Program-made: the position numbers and the translations under genes
Notes under the pieces: model-generated
Databases searched by the model: none
Seen by the model: only the letters and a program-made list of their open reading frames with translations
Told to the model about the DNA's origin: nothing
Origin: Euclidia mi
Lineage: Eukaryota > Arthropoda > Insecta > Lepidoptera > Erebidae
Assembly: GCA_944739405.2 (NCBI GenBank)
Contig: OX123182.2
Coordinates: 45,509,598-45,573,597 of the forward strand
DNA length: 64,000 nt
Direction: 5' to 3'
In this document: piece by piece, positions 45,700 through 56,040 of the stretch
How positions within the stretch are numbered: position 1 is the first letter of the stretch
How the letters are laid out: each line of letters begins with the position of its first letter

Positions 45700-45765
45700 A
45701 TAATAATATTCTATCTAATACACACAACACCATCTAGTCCCAAACTTAGTATTATAACTAAAACT
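45700..45765 (-). repeat. SINE 3'-end fragment with ATT-repeat tail
   Basis: On the minus strand GTTTGGGACTAGATGGTGTTG followed by TGTGTATTAGATAGAATATT and (ATT)n, the 3' end of the SINE at 31431-31749. Confidence 0.7.
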
Positions 45766-46151
45766 AAAAATTGTAAGTAAGTAGTTTGATTGTTATTAAT
45801 TAAAATGAAAAAGTAAATTACCACAAATAGTTAAATGGATTTCACCAGTTGTAATTTCGTTTTATTTGTTAAAAGGTAGCGATATGGTTCATACATAATT
45901 TGAATTGTTTTGTCAAAGCTTATACAGTGACAAAATAATTATCTTCTTAAAATGTCAGAAAAGATTTGTATGTAATTTGCAATAAAAGAACAATTCATTG
46001 TTGTAACTTCATAATTAATTTACTTAACAAAAATAAAGTTATAGTTATAACACTACTTCTTCTGCTCAGTCAATATTTTACCACAGTTATTTAACATTTG
46101 AGTATGAGGAGTCACAACATAATCGATTTTAAACTTTCGCGATTTGTATAC

Positions 46152-46912
46152 ATCATACAATTTTACTAAAGCGGGTCTTATTCGCGATATTTAATTAATT
46201 TAAGGTATGTTGTACCTATGTTTTACCGACGTTTCGGCCGTCTTACAACAGCCTTGGTCGCGGCAGGACTGATGTCATCTCAGCGCCGTCCTTGTGAAGC
46301 GCGGGTTTCGGCAGCTACCCTCACTTGTTTTTTATTTTGATTTTTATCCGAACTGTCGGTACGTCGACACACAACACTTATGACATCTACACACTGATGA
46401 GCTGTGTTACTGCGCGGGGGTTTACATTTGTTGATTACTGGATTCCAAGTTGTAGACAGTCTATATCCATCTTCCCGGTTGAAATTTTTATGCTTTTTGA
46501 TTTCAACCGCTTCACGTACTATTCTGGAGTAATAGTGACGATCGGTAGATAAGACCTTTGGTTGATGTAATTCGATCCAGTGGTTTGGTCCAGACTCCAA
46601 CAAATGCTCAGCTATGGCAGACTTGTTGATTTGCCGGTTTTTTACAGCTGCGATATGTTCCTTGACCCTTTCAGCGATGGTTCGTTTGGTCTGTCCGATA
46701 TAGGAACTACCACAACTGCAGTCGACCTTGTAGACGCCAGGTGTTTGTAGAGGAATGACATCCTTCGGGGTGCGCAGATTGTGTGCTACCTTGGAGAGCG
46801 TTCGAGTGCGAGGAGATGCGTTTCGTAACTCTGGCTGTCGGGTTATAGGACACCGGCTTATATATTAGCAGAGACGAGTTAGAATATAGACTGTCAAAGT
46901 CGAACAAAAAAA
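46152..46912 (-). mobile_element. Penelope-like element copy 1, GIY-YIG end
   Basis: The minus strand encodes, without stop from about 46858 to 46280, a segment containing LRTPKDVIPLQTPGVYKVDC and SCGSSYIGQTKRTIAERVKE. G-V-Y and Y-I-G are the GIY-YIG endonuclease signatures, with the conserved arginine in A-E-R. Upstream the RT is absent: a terminal segment (46860-46912, GTTCGACTTTGACAGTCTAT on the minus strand) is joined directly. The 3' sequence ACGGCCGAAACGTC...AATTGTATGA matches copy 2 at 54704-56040. Probably a deleted or template-switched insertion. Confidence 0.82.
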
Positions 46913-48027
46913 TGTGACTCGATAATTCGTTAACATAAATGACGAAAGATGTCGCTACGCGTATCGAATCGAAAAATAATTAGGGCCAGATGACGCGTGA
47001 CGTCACTTGTACCCCCGCTTAATGGTACATAACATCACTAGATGGCGTTATATTCAATTTACTTGTCTTAAATTTATTAACGTGGACGAAAAACGACAAG
47101 GTAGGTAAAGGTAGCCCTTGTGTAAGGTCATTCGAGAGTTGAGGCCCTCAAGGGTGCTCAACCTACCTACTACGGTACTATCAATAATGCTACCGTTCAA
47201 CTCTATTATCAATTTTAATTTTAAGTAGGTATGTACTTTAAGGTCTAAATTTGCAATGAAATGTTGCACTATATTTTGCTTCTCTTATCTGTGTTTGCTG
47301 GTCTGATAACAAAGCTGGCAGATGGCCTTGTAAGCCCACCGAGTATGGGCACAGAATAAAGAGTACTTACATACAGAAGCACCACTTCTCAAACCAATTC
47401 ATTGAAATTGCGACTCTTGCTACTAAGCAACAAAGTGCAATTCCTGAATTGCACTTTGTTGCTTAGTAGCAAGAGTCGCAATTTCAATGAATTGGTTTAA
47501 CAGGTCGCATAAGCACTCAGTGCCTAATGCGATATTCACCTAACCGTTCCCGCTCTTTTCTAACATATAACGCTGTCGCTGTCTGGCGCGGAGTGACGCG
47601 CTAGCTGTCGCGCTAGGGTTGTCGACTTGCCGCTGCTACTATAATATTTATTCATCGTCTATCTACCTACTTGACCACGTACCTAATAATAAATAATCAT
47701 CCTATAAGTATCCTATCCAACTATTTGAGCTCGTAGAACAAAAACCACAAAAAATCTGGTCGTTTACATTTTCACTATACTAATTCTCAGTTATTTCCTA
47801 AACGCGTGGACCGATTTACATGATTCAAACACATAAAATGGTTTTTGAACTAGATCTTTAATTTGACACCATAATCGTTGGGATATCTCAACAAACAAAA
47901 AATCTAATTTTCAAGTTGCTCTCGTAAAATAAATAAAATCAAATTTTCAAGTCAACAACCCTTGCGCGGCGCGTCGGACGCCGGGCTTGGAAGCCGCGCG
48001 AAAGTGTAGGCACTTATCGCTGTAGGT
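46913..48027. other. AT-rich sequence with a long perfect palindrome
   Basis: No gene. Contains the 53-bp inverted repeat at 47391-47498 and a GC-richer patch at 47525-47640. Confidence 0.4.
47391..47498. repeat. perfect 53-bp inverted repeat with 2-base spacer
   Basis: 47391-47443 (AAACCAATTCATTGAAATTG...) is exactly reverse-complemented by 47446-47498. No mismatch in 53 bp. Such a near-perfect palindrome is unstable in replication, so it is recent, a foldback remnant, or a snap-back assembly error. Confidence 0.9.
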
Positions 48028-49026
48028 ACGGCCGAGTGAAGGAGGCCTGGTATGGGCTTGATTGATTTGTTTTTAGGAGCACTTTACACCTAGATGATAT
48101 CCAAGGTCTGATGATGAAACTGGGAGGTGGCCACGGCATCTCTGTAATAAAACGACATAACCCGACCGAGTTTGGGCTTGATTGATTTGTCTTGAGGAGC
48201 ACTTTACACCTAGATAATATCCAGGGTCTGATGATGAAACTGGGAGGTGGCCACGGCATCTCTGTAATAAAACGACATAACCCGACCGAGTTTGGGCTTG
48301 ATTGATTTGTCTTGAGGAGCACTTTACACCTAGATAATATCCAGGGTCTGATGATGAAGCTGGGAGGTGGCCACGGCATCTCTGTAATAAAACGACATAA
48401 CCCGACCGAGTTTGGGCTTGATTAATTTGTCTTGAGGAGCACTTTACACCTAGGTGATATCCAGGGTCTGATGATGAAGCTGGGAGGTGGCCACGGCATC
48501 TCTGTAATAAAACGACATAACCCGACCGAGTTTGGGCTTGATTGATTTGTCTTGAGGAGCACTTTACACCTAGATGATATCCAGGGTCTGATGATGAAGC
48601 TGGGAGGTGGCCACGGCATCTCTGTAATAAAACGACATAACCCGACCGAGTTTGGGCTTGATTGATTTGTCTTGAGGAGCACTTTACACTTAGATGATAT
48701 CCAGGGTCTGATGATGAAGCTGGGAGGTGGCCACGGCATCTCTGTAATAAAACGACATAACCCGACCGAGTTTGGGCTTGATTGATTTGTCTTGAGGAGC
48801 ACTTTACACCTAGATGATATCCAGGGTCTGACAATGAAGCTGGAAGGTGGCCACAGCATCTCTGTTATAAAACAACATACTTAACCCCACCAAGTTTGGG
48901 GTGGATTAATTTGTCTTGGGGAGCTCTTTAGGTGCACCTAGATGATATTCGGGGTCTGATGATGAAGCTGGAGGTGGCTACGGCATCTTTGTAATAAAAC
49001 GATGTAACCCTACCGAGTTTACCCTA
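48028..49026. repeat. 120-bp satellite array, about eight units
   Basis: Units of exactly 120 bp (starting near 48061, 48181, 48301, 48421, 48541, 48661, 48781, 48901) include GATATCCAGGGTCTGATGAT and CGGCATCTCTGTAATAAAAC. The central six or so are nearly identical and the outer ones diverged. The array is cut at about 49026 by a SINE and resumes for about 60 bp at 54084. Three long minus frames here (for example 48073-48834) exist only because the unit length is a multiple of three. Confidence 0.92.
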
Positions 49027-49224
49027 GACGGCCGGTTGGCGTAGCGGGAGTGTAAGCGACTGCTACGTCAAAGGTCGCGGGTTCGATTCCCGCTCAAGTC
49101 AAACATTTGTGTGCATGAATATGGATATTTGTCTTGATCTGGGTGTTTCTATGTATAACATATATGTATTTACAAAAAAAGTATAACTATAGGTATGGGT
49201 GTATGTTTATCCATTATCTAGTAC

Positions 49225-50864
49225 TAGAGATGTAAGTGCGGTATTATACCATTTGTACTAAATGTATTAAACGAAAAATACCGTATAATACGGTATTATA
49301 CTATTAAATCAATTCTTCTATATTTTTGAAGTAAATGATCATAGAAATCATAAAAAATACTGAATACGGTAGAATTGCACAGGAATAAAGCAAGAAATTA
49401 TATTTTAAGTTTGTATTATTAATAATTACGGTTAAGGTTTCGAAATACGTCGCCGTTTTTAAGGGTTGTGAGTGATTGGAGGGGGAGGTCTTGGAACCAC
49501 CCCTCACAATTTTCACTTGCCGGAAATACTTGGTTTCCTCTGAAAAAAAAAAACTCCAGACATCTGTGTGTATGGCATTGCCAACTTGCACATTCTTCAC
49601 ACTAGTTTAATAAACTAAGTTTGGAGGAGCCCCGCTTCGCAGGGCTCCTATTTTCGGATTAAGGGTCAAAAGAGAACCTAACACAACCTATTTAGTTACT
49701 TATTACAGTCGCACCTAACACTAGGTACTCGAAAGCAATGAGGCACAAATTTGACATTAGCTGTCAATATAATTCATACAAGATGGCGGTTGCGTTTCGT
49801 ATCACGTTTTTCACATAAAACCTAAATATCGCTTTTATTGATTCCACTAGTTTAATAAACTGAGTTTGACGGAGCCCTGCTACGCAGGGCTCCTATTTTC
49901 AGGTTAAGGGTCAAAATAGAACCTAACACAACCTATTTAGTTACTTTCACATAAAACCTAAAATTACGTTCCGTTTTTCATATATTAATGAAGAGTTTTT
50001 GGAAATTGTTTAAAAATATTTAGACGCAACTCCGGCAGCCAAAATTACTTTTAGGGGATTAAAACTAACTCCCTTAAGCCCCCTACACCACCAATAACCT
50101 CAAATTCGGGCGACGCGTTTCGAAACCCGACCCATAATTACTATTAGCTACAACAATATTACCATAAAAACATGGTCAAAATATGATTTAAAGAAAAACA
50201 CGTAGCATTTTAAGGTACGTTAGAGCAAAGGGGTCCTTAAAGTTATTTGAATCATCTCTCTATTTATTCTAAATTACATTATGTTCCTCTCTGCGTGGAG
50301 ACACGTACAGCCCGAACCTTAATAAAAGATCCATAAGAAAAGCACAGACGTGGCCCACGCCTTTTATCTTCCTAGTTCGAAAACCAGAGATTTAGAGGAT
50401 CTTCTACTCCATATCTAAATCCTCTTGTGTTGCTACGTTCTCGGTAGATGACGACGCAGTAATGCATTCTAGCAACATACTTTCAGCTAAATCATCTTCA
50501 TCACCACTTTCTTTAACTTCGAATGTGCTGTCAGGAACACCAAGATTTGTGTAAATCAAGACCAATTTAGAAACACGTGATTTATCTACGTGTTTCGACG
50601 ATACGAATTTCGGGCTTTGCAATGAATTTTTCCAAAAGTTAAAATTCCAAAATTATTAGGTAATTAGTAATTCTAAAACAAAGAATACAATCGAAACTTA
50701 AAATATATTTAATGTTTTAAACTAGAACTCGTCGCAATATCGCAGGCTCTTATAAACTGAATCAGAATATAAAATACATAAAATACCAATAATACCGTAA
50801 GTTATAATAAAATACCGGTTTAATACATAGCCTTTTGGTATTATACGGTATTTTTACAACACTA
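49225..50864 (-). mobile_element. hAT-type DNA transposon copy 2
   Basis: Same ends as 32770-34267, opposite orientation: TAGAGATGTAAGTGCGG at the left, ...TTTTTACAACACTA at the right. The exact 8-bp duplication TCTAGTAC lies at 49217-49224 and 50865-50872. A 72-codon minus frame (50404-50622) has TFEVKESGDEDDLAES and is the transposase remnant shared with copy 1. It contains nested element 'B' at 49430-50133. Confidence 0.88.
49430..50133 (+). mobile_element. nested hAT-like MITE 'B', copy 2
   Basis: Begins GGTTAAGGTTTCGAAATACG and ends CGCGTTTCGAAACCCGACCC. The exact 8-bp duplication is ATAATTAC (49422-49429, 50134-50141). Relative to its hAT host it is inverted compared with copy 1 and inserted about 50 bp away. 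It is longer than copy 1 because a segment with CACTAGTTTAATAAACT..GGAGCCC..GGGCTCC is duplicated (about 49600-49700 and 49845-49945). Confidence 0.85.
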
Positions 50865-51660
50865 TCTAGTACCCATAGTAGGGTCATTTCGCCTGTTTGC
50901 ATCCATTTAGTGCAGTTGGCAAAGGACAATGGGCGGCTTTGGGCGGTCGGCAGCCATCAATGAATTTAATATAAAATGAAAGTACTAATAATTAGGAACA
51001 TCTTTTACTATGGGCGTTACGCTGTATTCCATTTAGGAAAAGAAATATTTGAATATCAATATAACCGCATTATAGGCGCAAGGTCAAATGCTGCGCACAT
51101 ATTATGTGCGTAGTATGGTATATTATATACTTATATGGCTGGGTAAGAAATCAACCCGAAGAGTTGCGATTAGCAGCAGCAGAATTAAGAGGGATTATAG
51201 AGGATGTGTTAGAACTTCTTGTTTAGTTCATAGAGTAAACCATAATAATGTTAGCAGTCAAGTTACTGTCGTGTCACCTTGGTGTGGCTATCGTTCTGTC
51301 TGTCAAGACGTGATTTACTATTTCTGCTGTTACTATACAATATATATATTTACATCCTCAAGAGACTATTTTATTCCACTGCAGTATAAACAGGATGAAT
51401 GAGAGGAACTAGGCTACACAAGGCTTAAAATCATACTTAATTCTTTTTTTAAACCATTATGTTCTTTCATACCTTTATCTACATACAATAATTAATTATG
51501 CATTATAATAGCTTATTATTTATTAATGATATTGTGTTAGTTATATATAACCAAATAAAGATTTTATGTTTATAACAAATTGTATGGTAACTGTATTATA
51601 TATGTAGGTTTAACATTAGTTACATCTAAATAGTAAAATGCACCTACCACTTTCATCTCT

Positions 51661-51775
51661 GCACCACCTTAAGGTTGACAGGTAGAGAATGCCATATGGC
51701 ATTATGTCCACCGATTTACACTATGTTTGTGCATAAATGATTAAATAAAATAAATAAATAAACTGTGCTTACATT
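51661..51775 (+). repeat. LINE 3' end with AAATA tail
   Basis: AAGGTTGACAGGTAGAGAATG, then GCCATATGGCATTATGTCC and (AAATA)n, the common 3' end of lepidopteran Jockey/CR1-type LINEs. It is followed by a perfect 12-bp hairpin AACTGTGCTTAC/GTAAGCACAGTT and flanked by inverted 17-bp copies (51579-51595, 51786-51802). Confidence 0.65.
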
Positions 51776-52758
51776 AGTAAGCACAGTTACCATACAATTT
51801 GATACAATAATATGTGATATATTATAAAATGACAATCTAAATAAGTTGTTTCACTTTCTTTAACACTTTCGTTAGCCAGAGTAGTAAGTAAAACGATTAA
51901 AGATTCAAAAATAAAAACGTCTTTTATCTGTTTTAGAAGTACACCGCAGTGATAACACTTGTCCACAGTAATGGGAGGACTAAAACACACTAATTAATAA
52001 CAAAATTATTCGTGGCCGCGGACCGCCTAGGCTCCATACAAAAATGCCCATTGTCCTTTGAAGGAGAAAATAAAAATGTAAAAAATTTGTTCTAGCAAAT
52101 TGATTCAATAAAAAAATTATGTAATGCGTTCATTATAATATAGTCTATTTTAATATTAGCTTTCACTTTTCTTCGAAACTTGTTGTGTTTTTTTAAATAA
52201 ACAAACTTCAAAATTTGGCATTTTACCCAGTTTGCGTCCAAAAAATCCAATTTGCGTCCACCTGTGGACCATTTCGCGTCCACCAGCTTAGAGAAGGAAT
52301 ATAAAGGTGATATTGTTAAGCCAATCTAAAGAAAGATTGGCTTTTTACAATTTCTACATTTAAGATTAAAGTTATAAAAAGTCAACATTATTATCATTAT
52401 TAAATCACTCTAAAGAAACTATAAATAACTATTTATTGTTTTCAACATCGATGGAACTTAAAATCAAAGATAAAAAAGCATAACAATAGGTACATGTTGT
52501 CCAATATTGTGGTCTTCGGAATAGCATAATTTTCACATAATTATTTATTTGTCATATCGATTTCTTTTCTTTTCACGAATATCACTAAACGCTTGCTTTA
52601 TTTAATCAATCTTCTGATTTTTTTCTTATCCTTCTTCTTTCTTGTCTCCTAAGAACTCATTTTGAATAGAAAAAAATATGGAATAACAGAAATTACGCAT
52701 TTCATTGCACTAAATTCGTAAAAATCAGATTTTAAACTCAGTCTTAAACAAAAATGTG

Positions 52759-52979
52759 TGGTTCCCACCAAGAACTTAGGGTCCCATGCCAACCTCACCT
52801 GCAAGTGGTGCACCTGCCGCTCAACGGACGAGGCTCTGGCAAACAAAATATCCCGATAAGCGGCAATAGGCTCGCCACCTATTACGTGGGATCCAAACAC
52901 TGGCGAAAAGTGGGCGTTTAATATGCCTCTGCCTACCCCTTCGGGGAAACAGGCGTGAGTCTATGTATGTATGTATGTA
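52759..52979 (+). mobile_element. SINE-like element with GTATG tail
   Basis: GGTTCCCACCAAGAACTTAG to GGCGTGAGTCTATGTATGTATG, highly similar to 8898-9133 (reverse strand). Shares its 3' end with the SINE at 531-805. Confidence 0.75.
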
Positions 52980-53014
52980 AGTACTTACCGTCAAACACGC
53001 CGCTGCACACTATT

Positions 53015-53500
53015 TTTAGTCTACAAGGAACCCTTATAGTTTCGTCATGTCCGTCCATCTGTCCGTCCGCAGCCTAGCTCAAAGACGCCTGGTGCTAGAA
53101 AGCTGATATTTGACATGAATAAAGACATAAGATATTGCAACAAAACTGTAGAAAAAAAATTTTAGAAAATAATTGTTAGACTCAAGTGTCTCCAACCCCT
53201 CCTCTGCCGGCTAAATTATTAATTTGGAAGAGGTGAAAAAATCACAAATGTAGTACATATAACGAATTTAAAAGGAAAACTATTACGGCTAAGTAGACAT
53301 CACTAGTTTATGAGTAATTGTCGGTTAACTTATAAATACCAATTTCTGTGAGTTTACATTGGGAGCGCTGGCTTAATCTTAAAGATACCCATTTTTAGCC
53401 CCATGTGAAACAGAAGTTAGTTATTATCAGTAATGGCCATTATGGGCAACTACGGAACCCTACATTGCGCGTGGCCCTACACGCACTTAGCCGGTTTTTT
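53015..53500 (+). repeat. diverged GGGTTCCGTAC-type repeat
   Basis: Left end AAGGAACCCTTATAGTTTCG with repeated GTCCGTC; right end CTACGGAACCCTACATTGCG and CACGCACTTAGCCGGTTTTT. Non-coding. Confidence 0.65.
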
Positions 53501-53770
53501 TATTTATATCCCGCGCATCTGCACTCTTTTGTTTGTTCAACCGAGATTAACTATTTTTTTTAAACAGGATTAGTTGGGCGCACGGAACTTTTGTCTATTT
53601 GTGCGTGTCTCTTAAACGTTGAGCTATTGGCGGTACTGACTTTTCATTTTATTAGTGTGTTAGTATACTTATTTTCGAGCATTTTTAAAGGGAGGTCCCT
53701 TATTGGACGCGAATTGGGCGATGGACGCGAACAGGCGAAATGACCCTGCAAGCTCAAAGCTCTGCTTAGT

Positions 53771-54017
53771 TACTCAAGACTATTAAGCATACTTTTATTC
53801 AATTGTTTTATTTTTTTTTTGTTTTCTGCTATTTTGTTAACTGTAAAATAACTATGTACATTTAAAATAGTTTTACTACATACATTATTAGTGTCAGTGC
53901 TATGCATACCGTAAATGTCATATTATATATCAGATACAATGCCTTTTAAGTGTTTACCTTAACTGTATAAATATATATGCTGTGGTTGTGCTAATAAATA
54001 AATAAATAAATTAATTA
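53771..54017 (+). repeat. 5'-truncated LINE 3' end inside the SINE
   Basis: AT-rich block ending CTAATAAATAAATAAATAAA, with sequence similar to the region 3' of the LINE at 25010 (AAGTGTTTACC.., GCTGTGGTTGTGCTAATA). It splits the SINE between CTGCTTAG and TTTGGGAC. Confidence 0.6.
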
Positions 54018-54083
54018 ATTTGGGACTAGAGGGTGTTGTGTGAATGTGGTAGAATATTATATTATATTATATAGGTAATTATA

Positions 54084-54146
54084 GTTTGGGCTCGATTGAT
54101 TTTTCTTGAGGAACACTTTACATCTAGGTGATAATAATTATGATAC
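54084..54146. repeat. resumed end of the 120-bp satellite
   Basis: GTTTGGGCTCGATTGATTTT, then TCTTGAGGAACACTTTACAT: half a unit beyond the nested insertions. Confidence 0.85.
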
Positions 54147-54149
54147 TAC

Positions 54150-54703
54150 GATACTACCTATAGTGGTACCGGGTTCGATTCTAAGTTTAATTGCTTTTTG
54201 CATTTTCTCATACAAAGTAGTTAATAAATAATATTATTTGAGTGAGACCATATGGTCTCACTCATGGTATGAGTTCGTGCGTGCGACCTTGAGGCATACA
54301 TAGAACTAGATCGTAGATGGTTGTTTACGAATTGTTACTAAATAAGTGTATCTACCTATAAAACCCGTAACGTACCCATCCCATCTAAATAGGTAATTTT
54401 ATTTTGGTTTAAGCGTCATCTAGTGAAAATTCAATGTAAACCGTTGTACATTACCTTTCGTGTTTTTACTACGCCATCTATTAGTACACATTCAAAAGTG
54501 ATAAAATATGCACGTAAAATGAAATAGATAAATTAGCTTATTATGAGCAATATTACCAATTCTAAAAAATACTTAAACGATTTCAATGGCTGTTAATGAA
54601 AAAATAATGATATTTTTATGACTTGTCTGGCTGTAATTAACGTCGCGTGCTATTTGATCAGCGCCCTCTGGATATAGCTCGCGATTTGAGCTTTTTCCGA
54701 GGC
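54150..54703. other. non-coding, SINE scrap and 24-bp palindrome
   Basis: GGTACCGGGTTCGATTC (54163-54179) is a box-B scrap of a SINE. GAGTGAGACCATATGGTCTCACTC-type self-complementarity spans 54240-54263. The remainder to 54703 is AT-rich and may be part of a Penelope terminal repeat. Confidence 0.5.
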
Positions 54704-54736
54704 ACATTTTTTTGTTCGACTTTGACAGTCTATATT

Positions 54737-55010
54737 CTAACTCGTCTCTGATATTAGTGTGTCACATAACAGATTCCGTATTTTGCTATCATAATCACTA
54801 GAGTTCATCACTACAGTGGCGTTTCCCTTGTCGGCCTTCAGCACTAAAATATTCGTGTTATCACGCAACGCTTTTAGTGCTTGACGCTCTTCTGTGGAGA
54901 CATTGGGTTTCGGCGGCTTTGACTTTCGTAAAATTACGGCAACATCCTGTCTAAGTGTATCTGCGTCGTTAGACGGTATCTTGTTGCGCGTTATAATAAA
55001 TGGAGGCAGA
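54737..55010 (-). pseudogene. Penelope-like RT N-terminal fragment, inverted
   Basis: Minus frame containing STEERQALKALRDNTNILVL and KADKGNATVVMNSSDYDSKI. In Penelope-like RTs the A-D-K-G-N motif marks the start of the conserved RT core. The frame extends to 55093 as read, but beyond about 55005 it overlaps the plus-strand RT and is not natural coding. Confidence 0.8.
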
Positions 55011-55914
55011 CGGGTCGTTAGCCTTTCTCGACGTAAAAGTGACAGTGAGGGAAAACGGTACCTTGGGACACACTGTTTATAGAAAACCGACACACACAGA
55101 TAGGTATCTTAACGCATACTCGCATCATCACCCGCGACACTTGGAATCCGTAGTGACTTCACTAGTAAACAGAGCGTATGACCTCTGTGACCCTGAACAT
55201 TTGAACAGTGAGCTGTCACATGTTCAGGAGGTACTTAGGTGCAACGGATTCAACAAGAAGATACAACATCTGAAGAGGAAGGACCGTAAACCGGAAGTAA
55301 GCAGAGTACCGGCTTACATACCTTACATAAAGGGAGTGACGGACAAAGTTGGAACAGTACTACAGAAATACTCCATAAAGACTGTATATAGTCCGCTCTC
55401 CAAGGTAGCACACAATCTGCGCACCCCGAAGGATGTCATTCCTCTACAAACACCTGGCGTCTACAAGGTCGACTGCAGTTGTGGTAGTTCCTATATCGGA
55501 CAGACCAAACAAACCATCGCTGAAAGGGTCAAGGAACATATCGCAGCTTTAAAAAACCGGCAAATCAACAAGTCTGCCATAGCTGAGCATTTGTTGGAGT
55601 CTGGACCAAACCACTGGATCGAATTACATCAACCAAAGGTCTTATCTACCGATCGTCACTATTACTCCAGAATAGTACGTGAAGCGGTTGAAATCAAAAA
55701 GCATAAAAATTTCAACCGAGAAGATGGATACAGACTGTCTACAACTTGGAATCCAGTAATCAACAAATGTAAACCCCCCCGCAGTAACACAGCTCATCAG
55801 TGTGTAGACGTCATAAGTGTTGTGTGTCGACGTACCGACAGTTCGGATAAAAATCAAAATAAAAAACAAGTGAGGGTAGCTGCCGAAACCCGCGCTTCAC
55901 AAGGACGGCGCTGA
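55000..55914 (+). pseudogene. Penelope-like RT C-terminus and GIY-YIG endonuclease
   Basis: 304-codon open frame. Residues about 3-45 (DGSLAFLDVKV, YRKPTHTDRYLNAYSHHHP) are the late RT motifs typical of Penelope-like elements. A linker follows, then GIY-YIG endonuclease at about 152-240: TPGVYKVDCSCGSSYIGQT, AERVKEH, and a later glutamate/asparagine-rich region. The endonuclease nicks target DNA for priming in this group. There is no RT catalytic motif, so the protein cannot act alone. The true start is missing. Confidence 0.85.
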
Positions 55915-56040
55915 GATGACATCAGTCCTGCCGCGACCAAGGCTGTTGTAAGACGGCCGAAACGTCAGTAAAACATAGGTATTTATACCTTAAACTAATT
56001 AAATATCGCGAATAAGACCCGCTTTAATAAAATTGTATGA

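Larger units (their letters stand above)
50881..53745. mobile_element. 2.9-kb TIR element inserted at TA
   Basis: 26-bp terminal inverted repeats (50881-50906, 53720-53745) begin GGGTCATTTCGCCTGTT and differ at two positions. The SINE target reads ..ATAGTA / TGCAAG.., consistent with a TA duplication where the right A became G. Copies of GCGTCCA (or GGACGCG) recur internally at 52232-52240, 52252-52260, 52274-52282 and near the right end at 53704-53730. They resemble transposase-binding repeats. No transposase frame is recognised. It carries later arrivals: a LINE tail (51661-51775), a SINE-like piece (52759-52979) and a GGAACCCT repeat (53015-53500). Superfamily not assigned. Confidence 0.75.
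49027..54083 (+). mobile_element. SINE copy split into four pieces by nested insertions
   Basis: Pieces match the intact SINE at 31431-31749 in order: 49027-49224 (tRNA head and body), 50873-50880 (CCATAGTA), about 53746-53770 (CAAGCT..CTGCTTAG) and about 54018-54083 (TTTGGGACTAGAGGGTGTTG and tail). Between them sit a hAT element, a 2.9-kb TIR element and a LINE 3' end. The SINE itself splits the 120-bp satellite between GAGTTT and GGGCTCG. Confidence 0.88.
54704..56040 (+). mobile_element. Penelope-like element copy 2 with inverted 5' part
   Basis: The right part is a plus-strand RT C-terminus plus GIY-YIG endonuclease. The left part (54737 to about 55000) is on the minus strand and encodes the N-terminal RT region. 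The middle of RT, with its catalytic motif, is missing, and the halves face each other: a 5' inversion. The terminal segment TTGTTCGACTTTGACAGTC at about 54711 and the 3' end ACGGCCGAAACGTC...AATTGTATGA match copy 1. Confidence 0.85.

Noticed and set aside
48073..48859. Long minus-strand open frames (up to 253 codons) across the satellite
   Set aside because: They exist in several frames because the unit is exactly 120 bp. The encoded repeats have no start context or domain, so this is a satellite, not a repeat protein gene.
8361..49020. CRISPR-like regular repeats
   Set aside because: Units are contiguous 120-bp tandem repeats without unique spacers, in eukaryotic DNA.
55915..55975. Hammerhead ribozyme near the Penelope-like 3' end
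   Set aside because: CCGAAACGTC resembles part of the core, but the required CTGATGA segment is not present at the expected place, so the motif is incomplete.
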